Below are positions 1-8,643 of a stretch of 64,000 nucleotides of DNA, piece by piece. The stretch spans positions 1-64,000 of the forward strand of contig NZ_JARUJP010000006.1 in the NCBI RefSeq assembly GCF_033659955.1, read 5' to 3'. Position 1 is the first letter of the stretch. Each line of letters begins with the position of its first letter. The stretch is from Clostridium_AM tanneri (GTDB lineage: Bacteria; Bacillota; Clostridia; Clostridiales; Clostridiaceae). Both the position numbers and the translations under genes were made by a program. The notes beneath the pieces were generated by a model that made no database searches, was not told the DNA's origin, and saw only the letters and a program-made list of their open reading frames with translations.

Positions 1-1686
1 TCTCCATCCATTTCCATACCCAGAAACAATGTCTTTTTCATTACTGTTAAATACATGGTTTAAAGTAATTGGCATTTTGCTGCCACTCATACTTATATCA
101 TTATGGATAAAGACAAGATTGCCATTAAAATCGTTAACATATCCAGTTCCTGCTCTCCCTACATCCTGAGAATGGTAAGTCCAGTAGTTTTCTAATCCTG
201 AATTATTAACATACTGTATTGCTATTACTGGTCTAGCTATTGCAAGATTATTACCATACTCATCATAATCACTTACATCCGAGGAAAAAAACTGATTATA
301 GCTAAGAGTTTCATCACTGTTTCTAAGCATTAATCCATAGTTTGCACCGTCTCGAAGCCATTCCTTTACTACTCTTGTTATATCCCATGTAACCCAGCTG
401 CCTGCAGCAGTGCTAACTAGCTGATAATCTTCTATTCTTTTATCGTTTACTGCCGGTGCATTGCTCCAACTTATACTTGCTGGATCCCAAGGTGCCAGCA
501 CCTTATAAACATTAACCTGTCGTTTATCATAGTTTGATATTGCCAAGTTTAAGTTTAGATAAGCTCCTACTACTAAGTCACCGGACGTTAACTTATCTGT
601 TGGCAGTGTAAACCTAATAAAGCTTCTTGTGACACCAAAATCATTAAATTTTCCTACTCTTAGAGCAACACTTTTTCCATAGTTTGAATTTGAGTAGTTT
701 GAGGAGATATAGCTATCAAAAATACTTTTAGCTTCCTGTGGTGTTGAAATTGTTGGATCTATAATAATAGGATATTTTCTATTAGCATCCTTTAACCATT
801 GGTTGTTCGGAATCCATGATAAATTATAGCCCTTTTTATCTTCAATAAGAGTTACCTTAATATCCTCACTTGTTTCTCCATTTCCATCATACATAAAGGG
901 TGGATCAATCTTAAATACAACTATTGATGTGTCCTTATCATCATAAAATACTATTGAATAGTCTTGCTGAATTTTTGGCACCAAATTTTTTACATTCAAA
1001 TTAAAAGTAAATACAGGATTATCTACTTTGCTTTTGATTATTAAACTTTCTTTTAAATTATTTGCAATTATTGTGTATTGTAAATCTATATTGGGATACA
1101 CATTTTGGAATTCTACTGTAGATGAGATGTTTTTTAGAGTTTGTTTATTTAGATTTTCAGTTTCAATGATTTTGTTGCTTTCATCTTGCTGTTGTCTGTA
1201 TTTAACTTGTTTATCACTGCTTTTGTTTCTAGGTTGATGCTCGTTTTTAGATCTCAACTTTTCTTTACCTTTTACTTTACCATTAGAATTTGAAGCTTTA
1301 TCAATTCCCCAAGATATTTCATATTTATCTTTTCTAATAGTCACTAATTTCTTATTTTTAACCTTTTTACCAATCTTAATTTTAATGTCATTTTCCCTAT
1401 TTTCAAATACATCGTTATTTTCTTCGTCTTTACTATCTATTATTGAGTTATCTATATCTTTCCACTGCCCATCACTATAATAGTGAACATTTTCATTATA
1501 AATAACTGCTTCAAAGGTTAGATCTTCTTTTAAAAAGTGCTTAACATTCTTTTCTCTTTTTTCTTTAACTTCTCCCACTATTCTTTTCTTTTTTCTTTTA
1601 GGATTGATTATTTCAGGTTTTTTAGTTGATTCTGATAGATTAGAATTATTCTGCCTAAGTAGATTAGTCTTTTTATGTTTTCCCAT
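1..1686 (-). CDS. DNRLRE-domain surface protein, N-terminal part (RHS/YD-repeat type likely), cut by window edge
   Basis: An open frame runs from the left edge to an ATG at 1686, giving the first 562 codons of a larger protein. A strong AGGAGG ribosome binding site lies 5 nt upstream of the ATG. The N-terminus (about residues 1-220) is Lys/Asn/Glu-rich and low in complexity, with no obvious signal peptide. A beta-rich region follows, and residues about 335-500 resemble the DNRLRE domain (spaced Asn/Asp, a Trp-Asp-x-Thr strand, a VVKEWL helix). In clostridia this arrangement usually precedes RHS/YD repeats and sometimes a C-terminal toxin; that part lies outside the window, so the RHS assignment is inference. 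No frameshift is seen in the visible part. Confidence 0.75.
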   Translation of the reverse strand, partial: MGKHKKTNLLRQNNSNLSESTKKPEIINPKRKKKRIVGEVKEKREKNVKHFLKEDLTFEAVIYNENVHYYSDGQWKDIDNSIIDSKDEENNDVFENRENDIKIKIGKKVKNKKLVTIRKDKYEISWGIDKASNSNGKVKGKEKLRSKNEHQPRNKSSDKQVKYRQQQDESNKIIETENLNKQTLKNISSTVEFQNVYPNIDLQYTIIANNLKESLIIKSKVDNPVFTFNLNVKNLVPKIQQDYSIVFYDDKDTSIVVFKIDPPFMYDGNGETSEDIKVTLIEDKKGYNLSWIPNNQWLKDANRKYPIIIDPTISTPQEAKSIFDSYISSNYSNSNYGKSVALRVGKFNDFGVTRSFIRFTLPTDKLTSGDLVVGAYLNLNLAISNYDKRQVNVYKVLAPWDPASISWSNAPAVNDKRIEDYQLVSTAAGSWVTWDITRVVKEWLRDGANYGLMLRNSDETLSYNQFFSSDVSDYDEYGNNLAIARPVIAIQYVNNSGLENYWTYHSQDVGRAGTGYVNDFNGNLVFIHNDISMSGSKMPITLNHVFNSNEKDIVSGYGNGWR

Positions 1687-1821
1687 AAAATCCTCCTAAA
1701 TCAGCACTATTGTATCATCTTATGCTTCTTGAAGGGAATTTGTTACTTTCAATATTAGTTAACTTAGCTCGCTATAATTCTTATTTCTAATATCTTCTTA
1801 TCCCATTATGTGATAATATTA

Positions 1822-1850
1822 TTCTTACCATTCTATAAAATGGTTATAAT
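1822..1850 (+). promoter_or_regulatory. Candidate sigma-A promoter for the MORN gene
   Basis: TTCTTA and TATAAT hexamers are separated by 17 nt. The spacer holds an inverted repeat, ACCATT/AATGGT at 1827-1844, that could be an operator. The start would lie about 75 nt upstream of the MORN gene. The -10 is perfect and the -35 is weak. The rest of 1687-1931 is the AT-rich divergent intergenic region. Confidence 0.35.
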
Positions 1851-1931
1851 ATGAATAGATTTATATTTATAAAACATATAAAAACTACATTTTAGGCCTA
1901 ACTAGAAAAATACCCAAAGGAGAGATAAAAT

Positions 1932-2480
1932 ATGAAGAAATTACAATTAACTAAAGTTGACTTAGACAAGGTAAAGGTAGGTACTCCTCAGCCTATAGTT
2001 AAGCAGCATATTCATGGTGGAACCTACGTTGGAGATAAGAAAGATGGCAAAATGGAAGGACAGGGAACCTACTATTATAAGGATGGCAGTAAATACGTAG
2101 GTCAATGGCACAACAACCAAATGAATGGTCAAGGTACTCTTACCTGGATATCTGGAGAGAAGTATATTGGAGAATGGAAAAATGATGAAAAGCATGGCTA
2201 TGGAATATATACTTGGCCAGATGGTGAAAAATACATAGGTAACTGGGAAAATGGTGAAAAATCAGGAGAAGGCATTTACATCTGGTCTGATGGCGACACT
2301 TATGCAGGAAGCTGGAAAAATGATTTAAGACATGGTGAAGGAGTTCATACCTGGCCAGACGGTGAAAAATACATAGGTCAATGGAAAGATGATAAAAAGG
2401 AAGGACAGGGTATGTTTGTCTGCGTTGATGGAGAAGTTATTGTAGGAGAATTTAGCGATGACAGGCTGGTAGAAAAATAA
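1932..2480 (+). CDS. MORN-repeat protein
   Basis: A 182-residue protein with at least five tandem MORN repeats of about 23 residues from residue 30 to 175, each of the form G-x-Y-x-G-x-W-x-x-x-x-x-x-G-x-G. There is no signal peptide or membrane helix, so it is probably cytoplasmic. MORN repeats form elongated beta structures that bind lipid or protein partners; bacterial members are mostly uncharacterised, so no precise role is claimed. The start is fixed by AAAGGAGAG eight nt upstream. The gene is monocistronic, with a strong terminator 20 nt downstream. DNA similarity between repeats suggests internal duplication. Confidence 0.85.
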   Translation: MKKLQLTKVDLDKVKVGTPQPIVKQHIHGGTYVGDKKDGKMEGQGTYYYKDGSKYVGQWHNNQMNGQGTLTWISGEKYIGEWKNDEKHGYGIYTWPDGEKYIGNWENGEKSGEGIYIWSDGDTYAGSWKNDLRHGEGVHTWPDGEKYIGQWKDDKKEGQGMFVCVDGEVIVGEFSDDRLVEK

Positions 2481-2499
2481 AATAGATTGTCAACTTACT

Positions 2500-2551
2500 A
2501 ATAAGGGTAGTTAGGTTTGTGTAAATCACAACCTAACTACCCTTATTTTTA
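2500..2551 (+). terminator. Rho-independent terminator of the MORN gene
   Basis: The arms AATAAGGGTAGTTAGGTT and AACCTAACTACCCTTATT pair almost perfectly around a short loop and are followed by T5. Confidence 0.9.
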
Positions 2552-2608
2552 CATAATTCATGTTTAATGACATGTATAACACACTTTAGACATAATTTAA
2601 CAGGTATG

Positions 2609-2636
2609 TTGAGTTTTATGAAAATTATGGTATAAT
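2609..2636 (+). promoter_or_regulatory. Candidate promoter of the riboswitch-controlled KAS III/chemoreceptor transcript
   Basis: TTGAGT, a 16-nt spacer and TATAAT. The predicted start (about 2643) lies about 30 nt before the c-di-GMP aptamer, as expected for a leader transcript. Confidence 0.55.
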
Positions 2637-2674
2637 TAAAACTGTTATTAAAATAGTAGCTTAAACAAATAATA

Positions 2675-2770
2675 GTTAAACTAAACAAGGCAAACTTATC
2701 TAAAGATAAGGACGCAAAGCCATGAGTCTAAAGGATATTTTCCTATGATTGTCAGGTTGCTAGGTTAACG
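2675..2770 (+). promoter_or_regulatory. Cyclic di-GMP class I riboswitch (GEMM-I)
   Basis: The conserved GEMM-I core is visible: GGCAAAC at 2689, GGACGCAAAGCC at 2710-2721 after a TTATC/GATAA hairpin, and a second hairpin closed before CAGGTTGC near 2753. The outer P1 helix pairs GTTAAACTA (2675) with TAGGTTAAC (2761). It sits 70 nt upstream of the KAS III-like gene on the same strand. The expression platform (2770-2840) contains T-rich stretches at 2803-2817, but I cannot decide between an ON and an OFF switch. The family binds c-di-GMP, so the downstream genes are predicted to respond to it. Confidence 0.93.
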
Positions 2771-2840
2771 CTGTTTAAAAATCGTATTGCTTAGCATTGC
2801 TATTTTTTGTTTTTGCAGCAAGTTATTAGGAGGAGTTACT

Positions 2841-3845
2841 ATGTATAAGAATGTACATATAGTTGGAGTTGGAGCATATCATCCCAACAAACAATTGGAT
2901 AATCACTATTTTATCGAGCATTTTAAGAAATACCAACTTGAAGATCATGCTGCAGCGCTTATGTCCAAGTTAGGTAGAGAAGTTAGAACACTTGCCGATA
3001 ATAATGAAACTAGTGTTACTATGGCAGTTAGAGCCTCTAATGAAGCTTTAGTTAATGCAGGATTATCTATATCTGATATTGATATGATTATCTCAGTTTC
3101 AGACACCCCTGAATATCTATCACCTTGTTGTGCTCTTTTAATCAAAAATCAGCTTAAAGCAGAGAATGTTTCGTCAGTCTTCGATGTTAACTCTAATTGC
3201 ATAGGTATGATAACCGGTATGGACATAGCCGCTAGATATCTTAAAACTGACAAAAAATACAAAAGAATATTAGTTGTTGGCTCATTACTAATTAGCAAAC
3301 TAGCTAGAGAAGATGACATGGTTGCCTTTGGCTGTTCTGCTGACGGCGCAGCTGCATTAGTGCTTGAAGCAAAAGAGGAAGAAGAAGAAAGAGGAATTTT
3401 AGGTTCTAGAATGTTTACAGATGATTCCTACTATTGGTCTATAACTATGCCAGGATGCGGTATGTCAAATATTCCCAACAGCTGTATTGATTCTGAAGAC
3501 AAAAAGATGTTTTGGAAACCCTTTGATTTTAGTTTTCTTTCGGAAAAATGGAGTGAAACAATTATAGAACTTTTACAAGATCATGGATACAAACCAGAGA
3601 ACGTTAACCATTATTTTATGTCACAATTTTCACGAGTAGATCTTGAGTTAACCTTAGACAAGCTTCATGCCGATATAAGTAAAGCAACCTTCATTGGAAA
3701 CAAATATGGATATACTGGGTGTACAAGCCCTATTATGGCTTTAGATGACAGATTAAAATATAAAAAATTTGATAGAGATGATATAGTTATATTCTGCTCA
3801 GTAGCCTCTGGATATAGTATAGGAACTCTATTGTACAAATGGTAG
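2841..3845 (+). CDS. 3-oxoacyl-ACP synthase III-like thiolase-fold protein
   Basis: A 334-residue protein of FabH (KAS III) length and fold. The presumed nucleophile is Cys120 in DVNSNC, equivalent to the FabH active-site Cys. The usual catalytic His (HQAN motif) aligns with Ser261 in FMSQFSR, and the usual Asn (YGNTSAAS) aligns with Tyr291 in YGYTGCTS, so the Cys-His-Asn triad looks incomplete. This suggests acyl transfer or another reaction rather than normal decarboxylative condensation. The start is ATG 2841 because GGAGGAG lies 7 nt upstream; the frame stays open further upstream but lacks such a site. It is first in a transcript with the chemoreceptor, behind the c-di-GMP riboswitch. 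The substrate is unknown. Confidence 0.8.
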   Translation: MYKNVHIVGVGAYHPNKQLDNHYFIEHFKKYQLEDHAAALMSKLGREVRTLADNNETSVTMAVRASNEALVNAGLSISDIDMIISVSDTPEYLSPCCALLIKNQLKAENVSSVFDVNSNCIGMITGMDIAARYLKTDKKYKRILVVGSLLISKLAREDDMVAFGCSADGAAALVLEAKEEEEERGILGSRMFTDDSYYWSITMPGCGMSNIPNSCIDSEDKKMFWKPFDFSFLSEKWSETIIELLQDHGYKPENVNHYFMSQFSRVDLELTLDKLHADISKATFIGNKYGYTGCTSPIMALDDRLKYKKFDRDDIVIFCSVASGYSIGTLLYKW

Positions 3846-3870
3846 TAATTTCAAGGAGTTGAATAATAAT

Positions 3871-5400
3871 ATGCAAATTGATTCAAACACTATAGTTAAA
3901 TATCAAGAGCAAACATTAAAATTCGTCATAGTTATCTACTCTATAAGTGCATTAATAGCAGGATCAATGTTTGCTATAATGAAGCTATTAGGTTTATATA
4001 ATGAAGTTAGTTGGACTTATTTAATCACACTATTTTTTCTAGGTATTCTTGAAATAGTTGTTCTCACTGTTATGTATAAGCAAGCAATTGCAGATAAAAA
4101 GCTTAACAATAAAGTCTTTAAAAACTTAAAAATGGTTATACTTGCTGCTTCTTATATAAATTACATATATATGGGTTTCATAATTCCATCTAGAGAACTT
4201 TGGGTAACAGTGTTTTATTTTATCATACTAGGTTCCCTATTTTTAGATAATAAGATGAATATAATTTCCATTATATTAAGTGTTATCTCAGAAATTATAT
4301 TGTTCACTACAAACCCTTATACATTGCCAGATCAGTTCTTTTTAAGAGAGTTGATTCTTAGAATAATCTCTATATTCCTAGTTTCCTTTGCTATTATAGC
4401 TTTTACATCTTTTTCATCTAGACTACTAAATTCTATTGAAAAAAGCGAAGAGGAACTAAAGAATAATAACGAAAATATACGTAATTTATTTAATAAAACT
4501 GCCGAGTTTGCTAAATGCTTATTAAGCTCAAGTGAAACATTAGCTGCTATAGCTACGGAAGAGAGCAAATCTATGGAGGAAATATCAAACACTACTCAAA
4601 CAATTTCTGAAGATGCAGATAAGCTGCTAAATAACTCTACTGAAAATACTAGAGTACTCAATGAACTTTTAAACGCAAACGAATCTATCTCAATTAAAGC
4701 TAAGGATACTGAAAGTAATTCTACAAATCTCATTCATTTATCTAATCAAAATGAAGAGGCATTAACTGAAACTCTAAATATTATAAGCAGCATAAAAGAT
4801 AGTGTAGAAAATACCTTTGATGCTACAAAGATACTAGAAGAAAAATCTCAACAAATCGATGATATACTCTTTATAATAAGAGAAATATCTGAACAAACTA
4901 ATCTTCTTGCGTTAAATGCATCAATTGAGGCCGCAAGAGCAGGCCAGCTTGGAAAAGGTTTTGCAGTTGTTGCAGATGAAATCAGAATTCTTGCTGAAAA
5001 TACAAGGAATTCCCTAAACGATGTAGCTCTAATTACTAATGAATTTAAAGAAAGAGTTATTCAAGTAGAGCATCTCATGACTGAGAATACTGAAAAGATA
5101 AACAATGGAGATGCTATTATAAACAATGCTGTTGACAACATTAGGATTATGCTAACTGGGTTAAAGGATTCTGGAAAAAATATAAAAGAAATAAGTAAGT
5201 TAACTAATACTCTTCTATTAGAAACTGAAAATGTTGTTACTTTTAATTGCAATATTTCTGACACCACAAAGGAAGCTATAAATAATTTTAATTTAGTTAG
5301 CAAGTCTATAAGCCAAAACCTAGCTGTAAGCGAGGAGTTAACCAGCAGTGCCGAGAGTTTAAAAAATATTGCTGTTGAAATGAATAAATTAATTTCCTAA
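3871..5400 (+). CDS. Methyl-accepting chemotaxis protein with multi-helix membrane N-terminus
   Basis: About 509 residues. The N-terminal ~190 residues contain roughly six hydrophobic helices with no large extracellular sensor domain. The rest is a long coiled coil with the conserved hairpin tip EQTNLLALNASIEAARAG near residue 345. It probably senses within the membrane and signals to CheA/CheW. There is no HAMP domain that I can recognise. AAGGAG at 3853 favours ATG 3871; a TTG at 3859 would touch the ribosome binding site. It starts 25 nt after the KAS III-like gene and should share its riboswitch-controlled transcript, which links c-di-GMP to taxis. Confidence 0.88.
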   Translation: MQIDSNTIVKYQEQTLKFVIVIYSISALIAGSMFAIMKLLGLYNEVSWTYLITLFFLGILEIVVLTVMYKQAIADKKLNNKVFKNLKMVILAASYINYIYMGFIIPSRELWVTVFYFIILGSLFLDNKMNIISIILSVISEIILFTTNPYTLPDQFFLRELILRIISIFLVSFAIIAFTSFSSRLLNSIEKSEEELKNNNENIRNLFNKTAEFAKCLLSSSETLAAIATEESKSMEEISNTTQTISEDADKLLNNSTENTRVLNELLNANESISIKAKDTESNSTNLIHLSNQNEEALTETLNIISSIKDSVENTFDATKILEEKSQQIDDILFIIREISEQTNLLALNASIEAARAGQLGKGFAVVADEIRILAENTRNSLNDVALITNEFKERVIQVEHLMTENTEKINNGDAIINNAVDNIRIMLTGLKDSGKNIKEISKLTNTLLLETENVVTFNCNISDTTKEAINNFNLVSKSISQNLAVSEELTSSAESLKNIAVEMNKLIS

Positions 5401-5487
5401 AATAGTAATTTTGTAAACATACCTCTTGTAATTTTTTAACTCTTATTTTTATCAATAGATAGAAGTGTAAAATATAATTAACCATGA

Positions 5488-5541
5488 AAAAGTCTCCTGT
5501 AATTGACTTTATCCCAAGTCTGACTACAGGAGATTACTTTT
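5488..5541. terminator. Bidirectional terminator between chemoreceptor and tautomerase genes
   Basis: AAAAGTCTCCTGTA pairs with TACAGGAGATTACTTTT, giving an A-run on one side and a T-run on the other. It serves both converging genes. Confidence 0.8.
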
Positions 5542-5565
5542 ATACTTTAAGCTGTAACAGTATAG

Positions 5566-5751
5566 TTACTTATGTTCAGATAACTGTACTCCGCCCACAC
5601 CTACATTATCAGCATCATACTCATCAATAAGTACAACAAAAGCTTGTTTAGGTATATTAGTTATATCACTTAATGTTTCTGAAACCCTTTCTATTACTTC
5701 CTTTTTCTTTTCCTTAGTAAGTTTTGATATTCCTACTTTTACAACTGGCAT
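5566..5751 (-). CDS. 4-oxalocrotonate tautomerase family protein
   Basis: A 61-residue protein beginning Met-Pro-Val-Val. Pro1 after Met removal is the catalytic base of this family. The C-terminal VGVGGVQLSE segment is also typical. The start at 5751 is fixed by AAGGAG eight nt upstream and by the need for N-terminal Pro; a longer upstream reading would bury the Pro. Family members are homo-oligomeric cytosolic tautomerases; the substrate is not predictable. Single gene. Confidence 0.88.
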   Translation of the reverse strand: MPVVKVGISKLTKEKKKEVIERVSETLSDITNIPKQAFVVLIDEYDADNVGVGGVQLSEHK

Positions 5752-5909
5752 AATATCACTCCTTAGTATATTTAGTGCAATAATCACTACACCAATTTAT
5801 TTTTTCTATCTATTTATGTTGTAGATATTCTTATTTTACCTTATATAAAGGATATCATTCAATAATGCACTTTTTTGTAGTATAGTACCCTTGTTGATAC
5901 TAATTTCTC

Positions 5910-6914
5910 TTACTTTTTAGCTATATATTTTCTAATATCAAAAGCCACTGCAGAAACAATTATAAGACCTTTTATAATAAGCTGCCAGTAAGGACTTACC
6001 CCTATAAAAGTTAATCCATAGTTTATTACACTAAATATAAGTACACCTACTACAATTCCTGGAACTGTACCAACACCTCCAGATACTGACCACCCTCCAA
6101 CAACACAGGCTGCTATTGCATCCATTTCATACATGTTACCATAATTGTTAGTTGCTCCACCAGTTCTCGCAGCCTCAAGAACACCAGCAATACCATAGAG
6201 TGTGCCGGCAATGATATATAGCCATAACAAACTACTTTTTACATTTATACCAGAAACTATTGCTGCATCCTTGTTTCCTCCTATTGCATACAGATTTTTT
6301 CCTAGTCTTGTTTTGTTTAACACTATCCATATCACTAATACTGTTATAATAGCAATTATTAATATATAGGGAATCCCAAATAAAGAACCTGTCCCAAGTT
6401 CTGAAAAATCCTTTCTTAATCCTCCTATAGGTTGTGAATTATTCGGAGGAAGATCAAAATAAATAGAGTTTGCTCCATATACAATAACCATTGTACCTAA
6501 GGTTGCTATAAAAGGCGGTACTTGAAACCTCGATACAACAAAACCATTTAAAACACCTACTGCAAGTCCCGCTGCTACAGCGATTAGAATTGGTAATATA
6601 AGCGGAAGATGAGGTAAATTAGGATAAAATCTATTTGTATATGCAGGTGATTGAAGCATGGAAGCAGAAATAACTGCTGAAAAACCAACTACACGACCAG
6701 CGGAAAGATCTGCACCACCAGTTAATATTATAAATGCAGCTCCTAAAGCAATAATTACTCTTGTAGAACTCTGAATCAGAATATCTCGAAGACAACTTAC
6801 TGATAAGAAACGAGGATCTTTTACAGCAATACCTAATATTAATACTACTAAAACTATGTAAATTGCATTCTGTTTAATAAAACCAAATACCTTTTTTCTA
6901 TCTAAATCAGCCAT
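5910..6914 (-). CDS. mglC: Galactose/methyl-galactoside ABC transporter permease
   Basis: A 334-residue integral membrane protein with about 8-10 hydrophobic helices and the BPD_transp_2 pattern of sugar ABC permeases (GGADLSAGRVVGFSA, then GGNKDAAIVSGI). It is last in mglB-mglA-mglC and begins 19 nt after mglA. It would form the membrane channel for galactose-type sugars. No sharp terminator is seen before the tautomerase gene. The assignment to Mgl rather than Rbs/Xyl rests on whole-protein resemblance and on MglB. Confidence 0.92.
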   Translation of the reverse strand: MADLDRKKVFGFIKQNAIYIVLVVLILGIAVKDPRFLSVSCLRDILIQSSTRVIIALGAAFIILTGGADLSAGRVVGFSAVISASMLQSPAYTNRFYPNLPHLPLILPILIAVAAGLAVGVLNGFVVSRFQVPPFIATLGTMVIVYGANSIYFDLPPNNSQPIGGLRKDFSELGTGSLFGIPYILIIAIITVLVIWIVLNKTRLGKNLYAIGGNKDAAIVSGINVKSSLLWLYIIAGTLYGIAGVLEAARTGGATNNYGNMYEMDAIAACVVGGWSVSGGVGTVPGIVVGVLIFSVINYGLTFIGVSPYWQLIIKGLIIVSAVAFDIRKYIAKK

Positions 6915-6933
6915 TTATAGAAACCTCCCCATT

Positions 6934-8451
6934 TTACACCATATACTTACTTGCAAGGGTCATTATTTTTTCTTCTGTAGCAGTTTTTCCATCGATTATC
7001 CCTGCAAGTTTTCCTTCGCACATAACCATTATTCTATCAGACATACCTAAAAGTTCAGGCATTTCCGAAGATATCATCACAATACTTTTACCTTGCTTTG
7101 CTAACTCTACTATTATTGTATATATTTCATATTTTGCACCTACATCAATACCACGAGTAGGTTCATCAAGAATCAATATATCTGGTTCTGTAAGAAGCCA
7201 TCTAGCAAGAAGTACTTTTTGCTGATTTCCCCCTGATAAGTCTTTAATTAATGTTTTAAAAGAAGGAGTTTTAGTCCTAAACTTTTTTATCCCCTCCTCT
7301 GTATCTTCTCTTCTTTTTTTGTCATTAAGTAATCCAATCTTATTTCTATAGTTATCTACATTTGCTACTACTGTATTTTCAAGAACGGACAACACAGGAA
7401 ATATACCTGTTGCTCTACGTTCTTCAGTAAGTAATGCGATTTTATATTTTTTTGCATCAATGGGAGACTTTATATTAACTTCCTTACCATTTATAAAAAT
7501 CTTCCCAGATTCTATGCTTCTAAGTCCAAAAACTGCCTCCCAAAACTCTGTACGTTGAGCTCCAACAAGCCCCCCTACCCCCAATATCTCTCCTTTTTTA
7601 AGCTCAACAGATACATTTTTAAAGGATTTGGGGAATATGGATGTAACTCCTTCTATTTTTAATACTACTTCACCAGGTTTATTATCCTTCTCCGGAAATC
7701 TATTTGTAAGGTCTCTGCCAACCATTTTAGATATTATAATATCTGTGGTAAGTTCTGATGCGTTCCAAGACCCAACCTTTTTTCCATCTCTCATTATGGT
7801 TACTTCATCTGATATTTTAAGTATCTCTTCAATTTTGTGAGATATATAAATTATCGCAACACCCTTTTTCTTTAAATCATTTATAATTTTAAAAAGGTGC
7901 TCTACCTCATTCTCCGTTAATGATGAGGTTGGCTCGTCCATAATTATAACTTTTGCCTTATAAGAAACAGCCTTTGCTATTTCCATTTGTTGTACCACAG
8001 ATACTGATAAGTTGCCAACTACGGTGTTAGGATTAATATCCATATCTAAGCTTTTAAAAAGCTCTTCAGTATCCTTATACATTTGTTTTTCATCTACCAA
8101 TTTAAATAATCCATAGTTTTTCATAGGAAATCTTCCAAGCCACATATTCTCCATTACATTTCTAAATTTAACAGGGTGAAGTTCTTGGTGAATCATTGCA
8201 ATTCCTAAGTCCAGTGCATCCTTTGAACTATTTGTCAATACCTTTTCACCATTTAACAATATATCACCGGAATCCTGTTTATATATTCCGAAAAGACATT
8301 TCATAAGTGTAGACTTTCCAGCACCATTTTCTCCCATCAATGCATGTACAGAGCCTGCACGAACCTTAAGTGTTACATTATCTAATGCCTTTACACCAGG
8401 AAACTCCTTTGAGATGTTATTCATTTCCAGTAGATATTTATCTTCATTCAC
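6934..8451 (-). CDS. mglA: Galactose/methyl-galactoside ABC transporter ATP-binding protein (duplicated ATPase)
   Basis: A 505-residue protein with two ABC domains. The first has Walker A GENGAGKST near residue 40 and Walker B IIMDEPTSS near 170. The second has a degenerate Walker A region and a clear signature LSGGNQQKV near 405 plus ILDEPTRGID. This tandem layout is characteristic of sugar importers (MglA/RbsA/XylG). It lies downstream of mglB after an intercistronic hairpin, so it is probably made in lower amounts than MglB. Confidence 0.93.
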   Translation of the reverse strand: MNEDKYLLEMNNISKEFPGVKALDNVTLKVRAGSVHALMGENGAGKSTLMKCLFGIYKQDSGDILLNGEKVLTNSSKDALDLGIAMIHQELHPVKFRNVMENMWLGRFPMKNYGLFKLVDEKQMYKDTEELFKSLDMDINPNTVVGNLSVSVVQQMEIAKAVSYKAKVIIMDEPTSSLTENEVEHLFKIINDLKKKGVAIIYISHKIEEILKISDEVTIMRDGKKVGSWNASELTTDIIISKMVGRDLTNRFPEKDNKPGEVVLKIEGVTSIFPKSFKNVSVELKKGEILGVGGLVGAQRTEFWEAVFGLRSIESGKIFINGKEVNIKSPIDAKKYKIALLTEERRATGIFPVLSVLENTVVANVDNYRNKIGLLNDKKRREDTEEGIKKFRTKTPSFKTLIKDLSGGNQQKVLLARWLLTEPDILILDEPTRGIDVGAKYEIYTIIVELAKQGKSIVMISSEMPELLGMSDRIMVMCEGKLAGIIDGKTATEEKIMTLASKYMV

Positions 8452-8569
8452 TCTACCGCCTCCTGTAGTTCTTTAATTTGCCAAAGAAAAGAAGTGATAA
8501 CTTTTTCACCTACTAAAACATAAACTTTTCTATATAGACCAAAATAAATCTACTTGCTTATAATCAGAA

Positions 8570-8607
8570 AACAAGGTAGTAGCAGAAAATCATACTACAC
8601 CTTGTTT
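8570..8607 (-). terminator. Intercistronic stem-loop between mglB and mglA
   Basis: ACAAGGTAGTA pairs with TACTACACCTTGT. It sits about 40 nt after the mglB stop. It could stabilise the mglB message or partly terminate transcription, giving excess binding protein over ATPase and permease. The T-run on the mgl strand is weak. Confidence 0.6.
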
Positions 8608-8643
8608 TTATCTTCACAATATTTTAGCTTGTAATATTAATCC

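Noticed and set aside
1028..1237. Plus-strand open frame of 69 codons inside the DNRLRE gene
   Set aside because: It is antisense to a long uninterrupted frame with a strong start; the hydrophobic product reflects antisense of Lys-rich codons.
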